The notes under the pieces: generated by a model | What the model saw: only the letters and a program-made list of their open reading frames with translations | What the model was told of the DNA's origin: nothing | The model's database searches: none | Assembly: GCF_014696615.1 (NCBI RefSeq) | Contig: NZ_JACJQJ010000008.1 | Location: forward strand, 124,001-188,000 | Reading direction: 5' to 3' | Source of the DNA: Nostoc linckia FACHB-104 | Lineage (GTDB): Bacteria; Cyanobacteriota; Cyanobacteriia; Cyanobacteriales; Nostocaceae | Length of the DNA: 64,000 nt | Part shown: one piece after another, positions 18,328 through 27,196 of the stretch | How the letters are laid out: each line of letters begins with the position of its first letter | Numbering within the stretch: position 1 is the stretch's first letter | Translations under genes and position numbers: made by a program

Positions 18328-19683
18328 ATGCCTTGTTCTGCCACTTTAAATCAACTGGTTGAAATTCTTTTAGCCCAGCCTGTCAACTTATCAGCAGCCG
18401 CTTTAACACAATTAGGCAGCAGTATCCAAACAGACACTCGGCTTATCAAGCCAGGTGAAGTGTTTGTGGCTTTGCGAGGTGAAAAGTTTGATGGGCACGA
18501 GTTTGTTGCTACAGCGATCGCTAAAGGTGCGATCGCGGCTATTGTTGATTTTGATTTTGAAAATCCTGGTTTTCCGGCATTACAGGTCAAAAATACTCTA
18601 GAAGCCTATCAGAAAATTGCCCGATGGTGGCGCGATCGCTTTCAAATTCCGGTGATTGGGGTTACTGGTTCTGTGGGTAAAACTACAACCAAGGAACTCA
18701 TTGCCGCAGTTTTGGCGACAACGGGACGCGTACATAAGACTTACGGCAATTTTAATAACGAAATTGGTGTTCCAAAAACTCTTTTAGAACTTAGCCCAGA
18801 ACATGATTATGCTGTGATTGAAATGGCTATGCGGGGTCAAGGACAGATTGCCGAATTAACCCACATCGCCAATCCGACAATTGGAGTTATTACCAATGTC
18901 GGCACAGCACATATTGAATTACTCGGTTCCGAAGCTGCGATCGCTCAGGCAAAATGCGAGTTATTAGCCGAAATGCCCAAGGATAGCGTTGCCATTCTCA
19001 ATCAAGATAATCCGCTCTTAATTTCCACAGCCGCCCAAGTTTGGCAAGGGAAAGTCATCACTTACGGCTTATCTGGCGGCGATATTTCTGGGCAACTGAT
19101 TGATAATGAGACACTGGCAATAGAAGATATCCAGCTACCTCTACCCCTCCCAGGTCGTCACAACGTCACAAATTTCTTAGCAGCTTTAGCCGTAGCTAGG
19201 GTAGTGGGAATTGATTGGGCATCTTTGCAAGCGGGTGTAAATGTTGATATGCCCACAGGGCGATCGCAACGTTTTGCCTTGCCCAATGACGTGGTAATCT
19301 TAGATGAAACTTACAATGCCGCACCGGAAGCTATGTTAGCAGCATTGCAATTATTAGCTGACACACCCGGAAAACGCAAAATAGCGGTTTTAGGTGCAAT
19401 GAAAGAATTAGGAGAGCGATCGCCACAATTGCACCAGCGAGTTGGTGAGACAGTGCAAAAGTTAAAATTAGACGGCTTGTTAGTTTTAGTTGATGGACAA
19501 GATGCTGAAGCGATCGCCAAAAGCGCCGAAGGCATTCCCTCAGAATGTTTTACCACCCATGCAGAATTAGTAGCCAGATTAAAGACATTTGTCCAAGAAG
19601 GCGATCGTTTATTGTTCAAAGCTGCCCATTCTGTTGGACTAGATCGAGTTGTTAATCAATTACGTGCGGAATTCGCCAGTTAA
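18328..19683 (+). CDS. murF: UDP-N-acetylmuramoyl-tripeptide--D-alanyl-D-alanine ligase MurF
   Basis: 451 residues from the ATG at 18328; a TTG at 18307 is a possible but less likely start. MurF adds D-Ala-D-Ala to the UDP-MurNAc-tripeptide in the cytoplasm, the last cytoplasmic step of peptidoglycan precursor synthesis. Domains: Mur N-terminal substrate domain (about 1-85), the ATP-binding central domain with GVTGSVGKTTTKE near residue 108 and TYGNFNNEIGVP, and a C-terminal domain starting near 310 (DETYNAAPEAMLAAL). All expected Mur ligase motifs are present and the length is normal. Confidence 0.96.
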   Translation: MPCSATLNQLVEILLAQPVNLSAAALTQLGSSIQTDTRLIKPGEVFVALRGEKFDGHEFVATAIAKGAIAAIVDFDFENPGFPALQVKNTLEAYQKIARWWRDRFQIPVIGVTGSVGKTTTKELIAAVLATTGRVHKTYGNFNNEIGVPKTLLELSPEHDYAVIEMAMRGQGQIAELTHIANPTIGVITNVGTAHIELLGSEAAIAQAKCELLAEMPKDSVAILNQDNPLLISTAAQVWQGKVITYGLSGGDISGQLIDNETLAIEDIQLPLPLPGRHNVTNFLAALAVARVVGIDWASLQAGVNVDMPTGRSQRFALPNDVVILDETYNAAPEAMLAALQLLADTPGKRKIAVLGAMKELGERSPQLHQRVGETVQKLKLDGLLVLVDGQDAEAIAKSAEGIPSECFTTHAELVARLKTFVQEGDRLLFKAAHSVGLDRVVNQLRAEFAS

Positions 19684-19764
19684 AACTTGTAGTTATACCA
19701 GCAATGGATAACAGGTAATAAAGACTTGCTAATGGCTAAAGGTGCAAATTAGTCATTAGCTTTT

Positions 19765-19895
19765 TACTTATGGGCATGGGGCATGGGGCATTGGGCATTG
19801 GTAATTACTTTTTCCCCTTGTCCCCTTGTCCCCTTGTCCCCTTGTCCCCTAATCTCCCTCATCCCCCTCATCCCCCTCATCCCCAATCCCCAACC
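19765..19895. repeat. Heptanucleotide-type repeats after murF
   Basis: GGGCATG/GGGCATT units (19770-19800), several TTGTCCCC-type units (19810-19848) and CCCCTCAT-type units (19855-19885). Low-complexity STRR-type tract between convergent genes; no coding potential. Confidence 0.85.
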
Positions 19896-19910
19896 TCCTA
19901 CCAAAATTAA

Positions 19911-19943
19911 ACCGTATACTCCCTGGTTGGCATAGTATACGGT
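19911..19943. terminator. Inverted repeat between convergent genes
   Basis: Perfect 10-bp inverted repeat ACCGTATACT...AGTATACGGT with a 13-base loop, between murF and the convergent zinc-ribbon gene. It could serve as a two-way terminator. No clear T-run on either side. Confidence 0.45.
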
Positions 19944-20015
19944 GTAATTAATGTTATACTTGATTTCCTGGTTACTAAAAGTATATAATAGTATAATTTA
20001 TACCAGTAAATAACC

Positions 20016-20393
20016 TTACTGAACTTTTTTATCTATTTTCTCTACCTGGGGAAGATTTTCCTGTTCACTACTTGTATTCTGCTGAGTAATAGCAAGCATA
20101 CTCAAGATAATCATGCTGCCCACAGCCATTGCTACGACAGGACGCTTTAGGAAGACGAAATCTCGGATAATTCTTGCTAAAGGGCTACTTTGACGACGTA
20201 GCGCTGAAGAAACCATCATCTGTTTAAGAGTAAACGGATCGCGGACATAATGACCGCTTTGGCAAACTACAAGTTTTTCTTGGCAATAGGGACAACTAAA
20301 TAAGCCAATGCACGTCTTAATCTTTTTCGGTGTAGCATTTCTTTGGCAAATTGGACAAGTAACATAATGATTATCAAAAGTGTGTATATTCAT
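20016..20393 (-). CDS. Zinc-ribbon protein with C-terminal membrane segment
   Basis: 125 residues, no named family recognised. CPICQ (residues 13-17) and CPYCQ (35-39) form a zinc-ribbon-like site, followed by KLVVCQSGHYVRDPF. A single hydrophobic segment (about 88-106, VVAMAVGSMIILSMLAI) would anchor it in a membrane; a polar tail follows. The QSGH(Y/F).R motif after a CPxC pair also occurs in the unrelated-looking gene at 26698-27066, where the membrane part comes first. Monocistronic, convergent with murF. Confidence 0.65.
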   Translation of the reverse strand: MNIHTFDNHYVTCPICQRNATPKKIKTCIGLFSCPYCQEKLVVCQSGHYVRDPFTLKQMMVSSALRRQSSPLARIIRDFVFLKRPVVAMAVGSMIILSMLAITQQNTSSEQENLPQVEKIDKKVQ

Positions 20394-20871
20394 TTAGTAC
20401 TACCGCCTAGTCCGTTGACTCGCTCTATAAACAATAGTTATATTGAATTCCCGATCAATACTTAGTAGACTCACCCTTGTGATCTGACATCAGTCATTAA
20501 TCATACATATAGTGTACTTCTTACTCAGGATGGTTATTATGGTCGCAACACGAGTATAGCTAGATTTAGTGGAAGATGACCTCTCACGACTATCTAACCT
20601 AGTTCAACCACCAAGCCCACACCGAACCTATTTTTTCCTGAGAAGGAGTTCTGACTCAATAGCACTGCACCACCGCTAGCTGACCATTAAATAATAATTC
20701 TGTCCTATTTAACCATTCTCCTCATCAAAATTTTGCACAGTGAAATTTTTTTCACTAAAAATTTGTAAATTAAGCTCATCAAGCATACTTGTCTGGTTGC
20801 TAAATCATGGCTCACAATGAGAAGTAACAGATAAAAATTTAAATTTTTTCTTACATTTACCTTGCTGCTCA
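20394..20871. other. Divergent intergenic region, no gene seen
   Basis: About 480 bp between the zinc-ribbon gene and the CLC transporter gene. No reading frame, repeat array or RNA gene was recognised. It should hold the two divergent promoters. Confidence 0.5.
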
Positions 20872-22776
20872 ATGACTCTCTTGCCTCCTACTGAATTGAG
20901 GAAGGTAACGGAAACACCTGCCTTTCCTTCTGTGACTACTCGTTTGGCTCACTTAATTAACCGTTTTCAACCATCCATAGAAACCGTGGTGCTGCTTTTG
21001 GCAGTATTAATTGGTAGCGGTACGGGTATGGGTGTAGTGACCTTTCACTATTTAATCCAGCTGATTCACGATTTGATGCTGGAAAATTTCATGGGTACTA
21101 TTGGTGTCTGGGGTGCTTGGACTTTAGCTTGCGTTCCCACAGTTGGCGGCTTGATTGTTGGTTTGATGCGCTGGCGCACTCAGGATTTTGGCCCTGGACT
21201 TTCATCTCTGATTGCTGCTTCTCAGGGCAAAGAAATTCGGCAACCGCTACGTCCAGTCACAAAGATGTTAGCAGCATCTGTGTCTTTGGGAAGTGGTGCT
21301 TCGTTAGGGCCTGAGGGGCCGAGTGTAGAAATTGGTGCCAATTTTGGGATGTTATTATCTCTAGTTTTACAAGTATCTCAAGAGCAACAGCGTTTGCTTT
21401 TGAGCGCTGGTGCAGCGGCTGGTTTAGCAGCGGGCTTTAATGCTCCGATTGCAGGAGTGTTTTTTGCTTTAGAGGTAGTGATGGGGGCTACATCTTTTGC
21501 TACCTCTGCTGTGAGTGTGGTGTTGTTAGCCGCAGTGGTAGCAGCGTTAATTGCTCAAATTGGTTTAGGCGCACAACCTGCTTTTACTTTACCTGTATAT
21601 CAAGTCCGCAGTCCTTTAGAGTTGCCAATTTATTTAGGTTTAGGTTTAGGAGCTAGTTTAGTTTCCTTAACTTATACAGAATCAATGCGGTTAGCAAAAG
21701 CCTGCTTTGCTGGGCGCATTCCTATGTTGGGCTTTATTGGAAAAATTCCTAAACCCATACATCCAATTATTGGTGGGGTAATTGTTGGCGTAGTAGCTAT
21801 ATCTTTTCCCCAAATTTTGGGCATTGGTTATGGCACTGTACAGGCCATGCTGCAAGATGTGGAGTTTTCTCTACCGTTACTATTGATACTTTTAGTCATC
21901 AAATTGCTAATGACGGCAATTTCTGCTGGTAGTGGTTTTGTTGGCGGTGTATTTGCTCCTGCAATGTTTCTGGGTGCTTCTTTTGGTTCAGCTTATGCCA
22001 AAATTGTCGCTGCGATCGCTCCCACAATTGGCGCACAGATGGCTGCGCCTCCTGCCTACGCAATGGTAGGGATGGCTGCAGTTTTGGCAGCTAGTGTCAG
22101 AGCGCCATTAACATCAATTATTATGCTATTTGAATTAACCCGCGACTACCGTATTGTTTTACCTTTAATGGCAGCGGTGGGTTTAAGTGTTTGGTTGATA
22201 GAACAGATCAAGCCAAATTTTAATTCTAATTCTAATCTGCAACAAATCGGTCTTTCGGAATTAAAAGATGAGAAGACAGATATGTTGCAGGAAATTTTAG
22301 TAGAAGATGCAATGCTAACTTGTCCAAAAAAGTTGACAACAAAGTTAGGAGTATTAGAAGCTGCTAAGGAAATGCTTCGCGATCGCTGTTCTAGTGCTTT
22401 AGTAATTGATGAAGTTGAGCAATTAGTTGGTATCATCTCTCTAGAAGATATTAACCGAAATCTCCGTCTATGGCAAAATTACCAGAATTTGCCAACTGAA
22501 ATTCAGAGTAATTTATCTAGTCAAACTCTTTTAGATATTTGTACCACTGAAATTCTTTATGCTTGGAGAGATGAACCTTTATCTGAAGCTTTAGACCGCA
22601 TGGCGCTCCGAGGTTTACATCAGTTACCAGTGGTAGCAAGAGACAACCATGAGCGCATTTTAGGTCTACTAGAAAGAGAGCAAATTGCCTTAACCTGCAA
22701 TTTAACAGTCACAAGTAAGGCACTGCACGAATGTTTAGCAGTGCTATCTACAACAGATGCAGTTATTAGCCATTAA
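20872..22776 (+). CDS. CLC-family chloride channel/transporter with CBS domains
   Basis: 634 residues. A hydrophobic CLC core (about 30-440) carries the signature stretches GSGASLGPEGPSVEIG, where the glutamate of GPEGP is the gating glutamate of the family, and GSGFVGGVFAPAMFLGA. Keeping the gating glutamate is compatible with either channel or H+/Cl- exchange. The C-terminal part (about 475-620) looks like a pair of CBS domains (VEDAMLTCPKKL, SALVIDEVEQLVGIISLEDI, LHQLPVVARDN), which usually sense adenine nucleotides. It acts in a membrane. No operon partner; the next gene is convergent. Confidence 0.93.
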   Translation: MTLLPPTELRKVTETPAFPSVTTRLAHLINRFQPSIETVVLLLAVLIGSGTGMGVVTFHYLIQLIHDLMLENFMGTIGVWGAWTLACVPTVGGLIVGLMRWRTQDFGPGLSSLIAASQGKEIRQPLRPVTKMLAASVSLGSGASLGPEGPSVEIGANFGMLLSLVLQVSQEQQRLLLSAGAAAGLAAGFNAPIAGVFFALEVVMGATSFATSAVSVVLLAAVVAALIAQIGLGAQPAFTLPVYQVRSPLELPIYLGLGLGASLVSLTYTESMRLAKACFAGRIPMLGFIGKIPKPIHPIIGGVIVGVVAISFPQILGIGYGTVQAMLQDVEFSLPLLLILLVIKLLMTAISAGSGFVGGVFAPAMFLGASFGSAYAKIVAAIAPTIGAQMAAPPAYAMVGMAAVLAASVRAPLTSIIMLFELTRDYRIVLPLMAAVGLSVWLIEQIKPNFNSNSNLQQIGLSELKDEKTDMLQEILVEDAMLTCPKKLTTKLGVLEAAKEMLRDRCSSALVIDEVEQLVGIISLEDINRNLRLWQNYQNLPTEIQSNLSSQTLLDICTTEILYAWRDEPLSEALDRMALRGLHQLPVVARDNHERILGLLEREQIALTCNLTVTSKALHECLAVLSTTDAVISH

Positions 22777-22784
22777 GTCTAAAA

Positions 22785-22872
22785 AAGTATGAAGTATGAA
22801 GTATGAAGTATATTTGTTTAGCTATCCTGAGGAAACGCCAAGGGTGAGCAGCCTTCAGCCTTCATCCTTCAT
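22785..22872. repeat. Short repeats (GAAGTAT)n and CTTCATC tract
   Basis: Three to four GAAGTAT units at 22787-22813 and a run of CCTTCAT/CCTTCATC units at 22850-22872, between the CLC gene and the cyAbrB gene. Confidence 0.7.
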
Positions 22873-22901
22873 CTTTAACACTTAGACTTTTAACTATATT
22901 A

Positions 22902-23315
22902 TTAAGCAGTAGCTTCTATAGCTTCCAGGTCTTCCCTATCTTCTGGATCTACCTGTCTCAGACGAATGTGCTTTTTACCTAAAGTGATGAGAAACTCATC
23001 GCCTGGTTTAAGATTCATTTGTTTTGTATAAGCGGAACCTATCAGCAAGTTCCCATTCGATTGCACGCTAATTCTATAGCTGGCGCTACGTCCACCACGT
23101 CCATTAGCACTAGGAGAGCTATCTAATTGAATGCCTTCAGCATCAATTAGGGCATTCAAGAACTTCATCATATTGACGCGCTCTATACCATTTTTGGTAA
23201 CGGTATAGTAGCCGCACTTCTTAGCCTTGTCTTCTTTGCTCTCGTTCTCTAGCTCTTTAACTTTTCTGAGCAGATCTTCACCGACTAGGGGTTCAATTTT
23301 TTTCTGTTTAGCCAT
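22902..23315 (-). CDS. cyAbrB-type transcriptional regulator (cyAbrB2-like)
   Basis: 137 residues from the ATG at 23315; the codon before it is TTG. Cyanobacterial AbrB proteins place the AbrB-like DNA-binding domain at the C-terminus: here the N-terminal half (GYYTVTKNGIERVNMMKF) is followed by SYRISVQSNGNLLIGSAYTK and LKPGDEFLITLGKKHIRL. The sequence fits the cyAbrB2 clade, global regulators of carbon/nitrogen balance, hydrogenase and other genes in cyanobacteria. That clade assignment is from memory of the family. Monocistronic with a 400-bp AT-rich upstream region. Confidence 0.88.
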   Translation of the reverse strand: MAKQKKIEPLVGEDLLRKVKELENESKEDKAKKCGYYTVTKNGIERVNMMKFLNALIDAEGIQLDSSPSANGRGGRSASYRISVQSNGNLLIGSAYTKQMNLKPGDEFLITLGKKHIRLRQVDPEDREDLEAIEATA

Positions 23316-23719
23316 CAACTTAGGTCGAAAACGAATGTTTGAAGTGTTTGAATCGATTTTATTTTAGCTGACATTGAGCTAGTAGGAACAGAATCCTTTA
23401 GTTTTTATTTCAGCCTTGCCAAGTATATTACATTCATAGGCAAAATTGTTACTTGATTTCTAAATATTGCTAAAACAATTTATTTTCTAGAATGGTGTCT
23501 ATACTGATAACTATATATATAGTTTCTGAATTACTGGTAGACTATAGCTGTTTAAGTTTTCTAAAGTAGTGCAAAAAAAACTTGTCTACTTGTCAACATG
23601 GATAATTGGGGTACAGAATGATAAGCAAAACTGATCCTTAGTCATTAGTCATTAGTCAATGGTCATGAAAAAACAACTGACATCTGACAACTGAGAACTG
23701 ACTACTCAAAAAATCCAGC
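23316..23719. other. AT-rich divergent intergenic region
   Basis: About 400 bp between the divergent cyAbrB and Rrf2 genes. AT-rich, with an A-run near 23573-23581 and a short STRR-like stretch (GTCATTA units) at 23639-23667. Nothing else recognised; the promoters of two regulators must lie here. Confidence 0.5.
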
Positions 23720-24163
23720 ATGAAACTAACAACGAGAGGACATTATAGTGTGAAAGCGATGCTCGATTTAAGTTTACAGCCAGCTTATGGGCCTGTATCT
23801 GTAAGAGCAATTGCCAAACGCCAAGATATTCCTGCTCCTTATCTAGAAAAATTATTAATAGAAATGCGTCGTGCTGGTTTAGTAAAATCAATTCGCGGCA
23901 GCATTGGTGGATACCAATTGGCCAGAGAGCCTGTCAAAATATCTATAGGACAAATTTTAGAGTCTGTAGGTGAAACGATTACTTATTTGCCTAACCATAC
24001 TCCAACATCAGCACAAGCTGAAGATTGGGTAACATTTACCCTTTGGCAGAGACTTAACCAAAAGCTGAAAGAAGCTTTATATAGTATTACCCTGGCTGAC
24101 CTTTATTACGATGCTCGCAGTTGGCAGGCTTCGTTGGGAGAAGAAGCTAATTTTGTGGTTTAG
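23720..24163 (+). CDS. Rrf2-family transcriptional regulator
   Basis: 147 residues. The N-terminus MKLTTRGHYSVKAMLDL and the winged-helix segment APYLEKLLIEMRRAGLVKSIRG, then GGYQLAR, are typical of Rrf2 proteins. Members such as IscR, NsrR and RirA bind an Fe-S cluster through cysteines near residue 90-106; this protein has no cysteine at all, so it cannot bind a cluster that way. It precedes cobD on the same strand by 163 bp, which include a short CTACGCGAAC repeat. The target is unknown. Confidence 0.9.
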   Translation: MKLTTRGHYSVKAMLDLSLQPAYGPVSVRAIAKRQDIPAPYLEKLLIEMRRAGLVKSIRGSIGGYQLAREPVKISIGQILESVGETITYLPNHTPTSAQAEDWVTFTLWQRLNQKLKEALYSITLADLYYDARSWQASLGEEANFVV

Positions 24164-24294
24164 TCAACAGTCAAAAGTTATAGCATCAGGGATAAAGGAT
24201 AAAGGATGAAGGTTGAAAGTGCTTAGCTATTGGTATTTCGCAGATAGGCTGAAAAAATTTACTTCATACTTCATCCTTCATACTTCTGCTATTA

Positions 24295-24318
24295 CAGACG
24301 CTACGCGAACAGCCTGCT
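24295..24318. repeat. Dispersed repeat (GACGCTACGCGAACAG)
   Basis: GACGCTACGCGAAC just before cobD; its complement GTTCGCGTAGCGTC occurs at 48921-48934 inside a MITE-like element. A short dispersed repeat. Confidence 0.55.
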
Positions 24319-24326
24319 GTTGACTG

Positions 24327-25298
24327 ATGACTCACAACATTTATATCTTGATTTTTGCTGCATTTTTAGATTATCTAATTGGCGATCCTTGGGGTTGGCC
24401 TCATCCAGTACAAGTTATGGGGTGGGTAATTTCTCACCTTTCTAAACTGTCTCTAAAATATTGTCATGATTCTCTAACACAAAGAATTGCGGGAATTTTA
24501 CTAGGCATCTTTTTAGTAATTGGTAGCGGACTTGTCTGCTGGTTAATAATTCAAAGTGCTAGGTGGTTGCATCCGCTGTTGGCAATTGCGTTAGAAAGTA
24601 TTCTCTTAGCTAGTTGTTTTGCTTGCAGAAGTTTGAGAATCGCAGCTGTTACTGTCTTAAAACCTTTAACCGGAGGAAATTTAGCAGAGGCTCGTCATAG
24701 TTTAAGTAATTACGTTGGCCGCGATACTAAAAATCTTTCCGAAGCAGAAATTTTGCGCGCCATTTTAGAAACGGTAACGGAGAATGCTACTGATGGGGTG
24801 ATGGCTCCACTATTTTATGCAATTGTGGGAGCATTCATTCCTTTTGTAGGAGCTGTGCCTTTAGCTTTAGCATATAAAGCTAGTAGTACTCTAGATTCAA
24901 TGGTGGGCTACAAGGAAGCACCATACACTTATTTAGGGTGGTTTAGTGCGCGGTTAGAAGATTACCTCACATGGGTTCCTTGTCGCTTAACAGTAATCAC
25001 ATTGGCACTGTTATCAGGTAAACCTTTGTATGTTTGGCGTATTTGTAGCCGAGATGCAGTTACCGATCCAAGTCCCAATTCTGGCTGGAGTGAATGCGCT
25101 TATGCAGCAATTTTAGGCGTACAGCTAGGCGGGACAAATTGGTATCGTGGCGTAGCTAAACTCAAACCATTACTAGGAGATAACATTCATCCCATCACTC
25201 CCAAAAGTATTGAATCTGCTTTGCAATTAACTAGATATTGCTTTTTACTGTGGTTAGGGGTAGCGATCGCTCTATTCTTTCTACTGCTAAACAGGTAA
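24327..25298 (+). CDS. cobD: Adenosylcobinamide-phosphate synthase CobD/CbiB
   Basis: 323 residues, the usual length. The enzyme attaches (R)-1-aminopropan-2-ol phosphate to adenosylcobyric acid in B12 synthesis and is an integral membrane protein. Typical stretches are AAFLDYLIGDPWGWPHPVQVMG at the start (shown only in part: DYLIGDPWGWPHP), GRDTKNLSEAEI, TVTENATDGVMAPLFYA and KASSTLDSMVGY. Several hydrophobic helices, including a C-terminal one. No cobalamin riboswitch was recognised in the short upstream gap. Confidence 0.96.
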   Translation: MTHNIYILIFAAFLDYLIGDPWGWPHPVQVMGWVISHLSKLSLKYCHDSLTQRIAGILLGIFLVIGSGLVCWLIIQSARWLHPLLAIALESILLASCFACRSLRIAAVTVLKPLTGGNLAEARHSLSNYVGRDTKNLSEAEILRAILETVTENATDGVMAPLFYAIVGAFIPFVGAVPLALAYKASSTLDSMVGYKEAPYTYLGWFSARLEDYLTWVPCRLTVITLALLSGKPLYVWRICSRDAVTDPSPNSGWSECAYAAILGVQLGGTNWYRGVAKLKPLLGDNIHPITPKSIESALQLTRYCFLLWLGVAIALFFLLLNR

Positions 25299-25304
25299 TG
25301 ATGA

Positions 25305-25432
25305 ATATGGGGAATGGGCATTGGGGAATGGGTAATGGGTAATGGGTAATGGGTAATGGATATAATTATTCCCCCTCATCTCCCTCATCTTCCTCACCCC
25401 CCTTATTCCCCCATCCCCCATCTCCTCTTGCC
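25305..25432. repeat. Heptanucleotide repeats between cobD and pyrR
   Basis: GGGTAAT units (four or more in tandem at 25329-25360, mixed with GGGCATT) and then a CCCTCATCT/CCCCC tract to 25432. STRR-type intergenic repeats. Confidence 0.85.
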
Positions 25433-25473
25433 TCAAATGTCTGGTATCATGCATTACTCAGGGGTATCGGTCT

Positions 25474-26016
25474 ATGGTTATGTCTGTAAAAGTAGTTGAA
25501 ATTCTCTCATCGGAAGAACTTCGTCGGACTGTTACTCGTCTTGCTTCGCAAATTGTGGAGAGGACGCGTGATTTATCTCAGCTAGTACTCTTAGGTATTT
25601 ATACTAGGGGTGTATTTTTAGCCGAATTATTGGCACGTCAGATAGAGACATTGGAAGGTGTATCTGTAGAAGTGGGAGCATTGGATATTACGTTTTATCG
25701 AGACGATCTTGACCAAATTGGGTTACGAACTCCAGCCAAAACTGATATTCCTTTTGACCTCACAGGCAAAACAGTGGTGCTTGTAGATGATGTCATTTTT
25801 AAAGGTAGGACAATTCGTGCTGCTTTAAATGCAGTCAATGAGTACGGTAGACCAGAGGTAATTCGCTTAGCTGTTTTGGTAGATAGGGGCCATCGTGAAG
25901 TTCCAATTCACCCAGATTTTATTGGTAAGCAGCTACCCACCGCGAAAGAGGAGATTGTCAAAGTTTATTTCCAAGATTCGGATGGAAAAGATGCTGTAGA
26001 GTTAATTGCAAATTAG
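25474..26016 (+). CDS. pyrR: PyrR bifunctional pyrimidine regulator/uracil phosphoribosyltransferase
   Basis: 180 residues; an internal ATG at 25480 could be the true start. The PRPP-binding signature [19 protein letters not shown] (about 103-121) and the start [17 protein letters not shown] match PyrR. In Firmicutes PyrR binds pyr mRNA and also has weak UPRT activity; in cyanobacteria the RNA-binding role is not well tested. No other pyr gene is adjacent, so any attenuation would act in trans. Confidence 0.93.
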   Translation: MVMSVKVVEILSSEELRRTVTRLASQIVERTRDLSQLVLLGIYTRGVFLAELLARQIETLEGVSVEVGALDITFYRDDLDQIGLRTPAKTDIPFDLTGKTVVLVDDVIFKGRTIRAALNAVNEYGRPEVIRLAVLVDRGHREVPIHPDFIGKQLPTAKEEIVKVYFQDSDGKDAVELIAN

Positions 26017-26106
26017 TTATAAGTCAGGGGTTAAGAGAAGACAAAACAATAAATTATCCCATCTTTAGTTACACTTCGTTAACGCAAAATTTTTGAGATG
26101 ATTGGT

Positions 26107-26134
26107 GGTGCGTTACGGCAAAGCCTAACGCACC
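26107..26134. repeat. Palindromic repeat GGTGCGTTA...TAACGCACC
   Basis: Nine-base arms with a 10-base loop, about 90 bp after pyrR. Related to the other GCGTTA/TAACGC hairpins at 41880-41904, 60857-60883 and 63752-63817. It may also act as a pyrR terminator. Confidence 0.55.
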
Positions 26135-26159
26135 TTTGTATCTAACAAGAACGCTTTCA

Positions 26160-26520
26160 GTGAATGAATATCAAAAAGATGAAGCTGCAAATAATTGGGA
26201 AACCCCTTATTTAACTTAGGCAGATATGAGCAAGTATTAGCGATCGCACCAGATAAACTCGAAGCCTGGTATAATCGCGTATTGGTGCTGACTTATTTAC
26301 AGCGATACCAAAATGCGATCGCACTCTACGACCAAGCATTGCTGATTACACCAGATAACTGCAAAGTCTGGTATGACAAAGCCTGTTGTGATGGCTGAAT
26401 AGAAAATGCGGATTTAGCAATTTAAAACTTACAACAATTCGCCAATGGTGTTGAGAAATGGCAAAAACTGACTGTGATTTTGACAACATTAGGGACGACA
26501 GACGCTTTCAAATTTTGGTA
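26160..26520 (+). pseudogene. Remnant of a TPR protein
   Basis: The readable fragment LFNLGRYEQVLAIAPDKLEA...YNRVLVLTYLQRYQNAIALYDQALLITPDN is clear TPR sequence, but the gene is broken. A frameshift near 26195 separates VNEYQKDEAANNW from NPLFNLGRYEQ, and after ACCDG an in-frame TGA and then a TAA interrupt IENADLAI*NLQQFANGVEKW, which still resembles the end of cyanobacterial TPR proteins. I infer a decayed gene of which only about 120 codons remain. No intact copy is in the window. Confidence 0.75.
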
Positions 26521-26697
26521 ATGGATGATATGTAGCTTTTCTCATCCAAATGAACTACCAATTTATCAAAGTTTAACTTTTCTTTCTCCGTGCTTGGTAG
26601 TGAATAATCTTTGAAAACACTCTGTGTCCCTTGGCGCTGACCTTGTGTGACTCTGCGTTAAAAACCCTACGGCAATATCCACTCAATCAACAACAGC

Positions 26698-27066
26698 TTA
26701 ATCTTCAATTGATTTTGCTGGAACTTCCACTGCTGTGACATCAATTGTGCCATCGGGGGTAAACCTGCGAAAATGACCACTTTGTACTAATAATTGCTCT
26801 CCACAGTTAGGACATTGCAACTGGCTGTTATTTAAACCTGTAAATTCATATCGACATACAGGACATTGATCTACAACCAAGTTACGTTGTAGCCACCAGC
26901 GAAACCCAAAGAATGCAATCACGGGTGCCAATAGCAACAACCCAACAATAAATAGTATCGAATTAACCAACCAACCCAAGCCTAAGGATGCTAGCAACCA
27001 AGTAACTGCTAACACAGTGAGCCAAGGGCGAAGATTTTCAAGCAAAGGAAAAGATTTAAGGCTCAT
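26698..27066 (-). CDS. Membrane protein with C-terminal zinc ribbon
   Basis: 122 residues, family not recognised. Two hydrophobic helices (about 14-33 and 35-57) precede a zinc ribbon CPVCRYEF...CPNCGEQL (residues about 70-92) and the motif LLVQSGHFRRF. The membrane part comes first and the ribbon last, the reverse of the gene at 20016-20393, with which it shares the QSGH(F/Y).R motif. The acidic tail ends SIED. It lies alone, 130 bp upstream of a glycosyltransferase gene on the same strand, with repeats in between. Confidence 0.65.
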   Translation of the reverse strand: MSLKSFPLLENLRPWLTVLAVTWLLASLGLGWLVNSILFIVGLLLLAPVIAFFGFRWWLQRNLVVDQCPVCRYEFTGLNNSQLQCPNCGEQLLVQSGHFRRFTPDGTIDVTAVEVPAKSIED

Positions 27067-27107
27067 TTTTAAAATGTCATGTTGCTCTATTTCTAGGATA
27101 GCGAGTT

Positions 27108-27196
27108 TGGGGGATGAGGTAGCAGAAGGAGATGAGGAAGATGAGGAGGGGACAAGGAGAAATTACTAATGACCAATTACCCATGCCCAATGCCCA
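27108..27196. repeat. Low-complexity repeats between membrane protein and glycosyltransferase
   Basis: GGGGATGAGG/GATGAGGA-type units followed by TGACCAATTACCCATGCCCAATGCCC-like heptamers (shown in part). STRR-type tract running up to the stop codon of the glycosyltransferase gene. Confidence 0.75.

Noticed and set aside
24164-24326. Possible cobalamin riboswitch before cobD
   Set aside because: The gap is only 163 bp and holds dispersed repeats; no B12-box-like sequence was seen.
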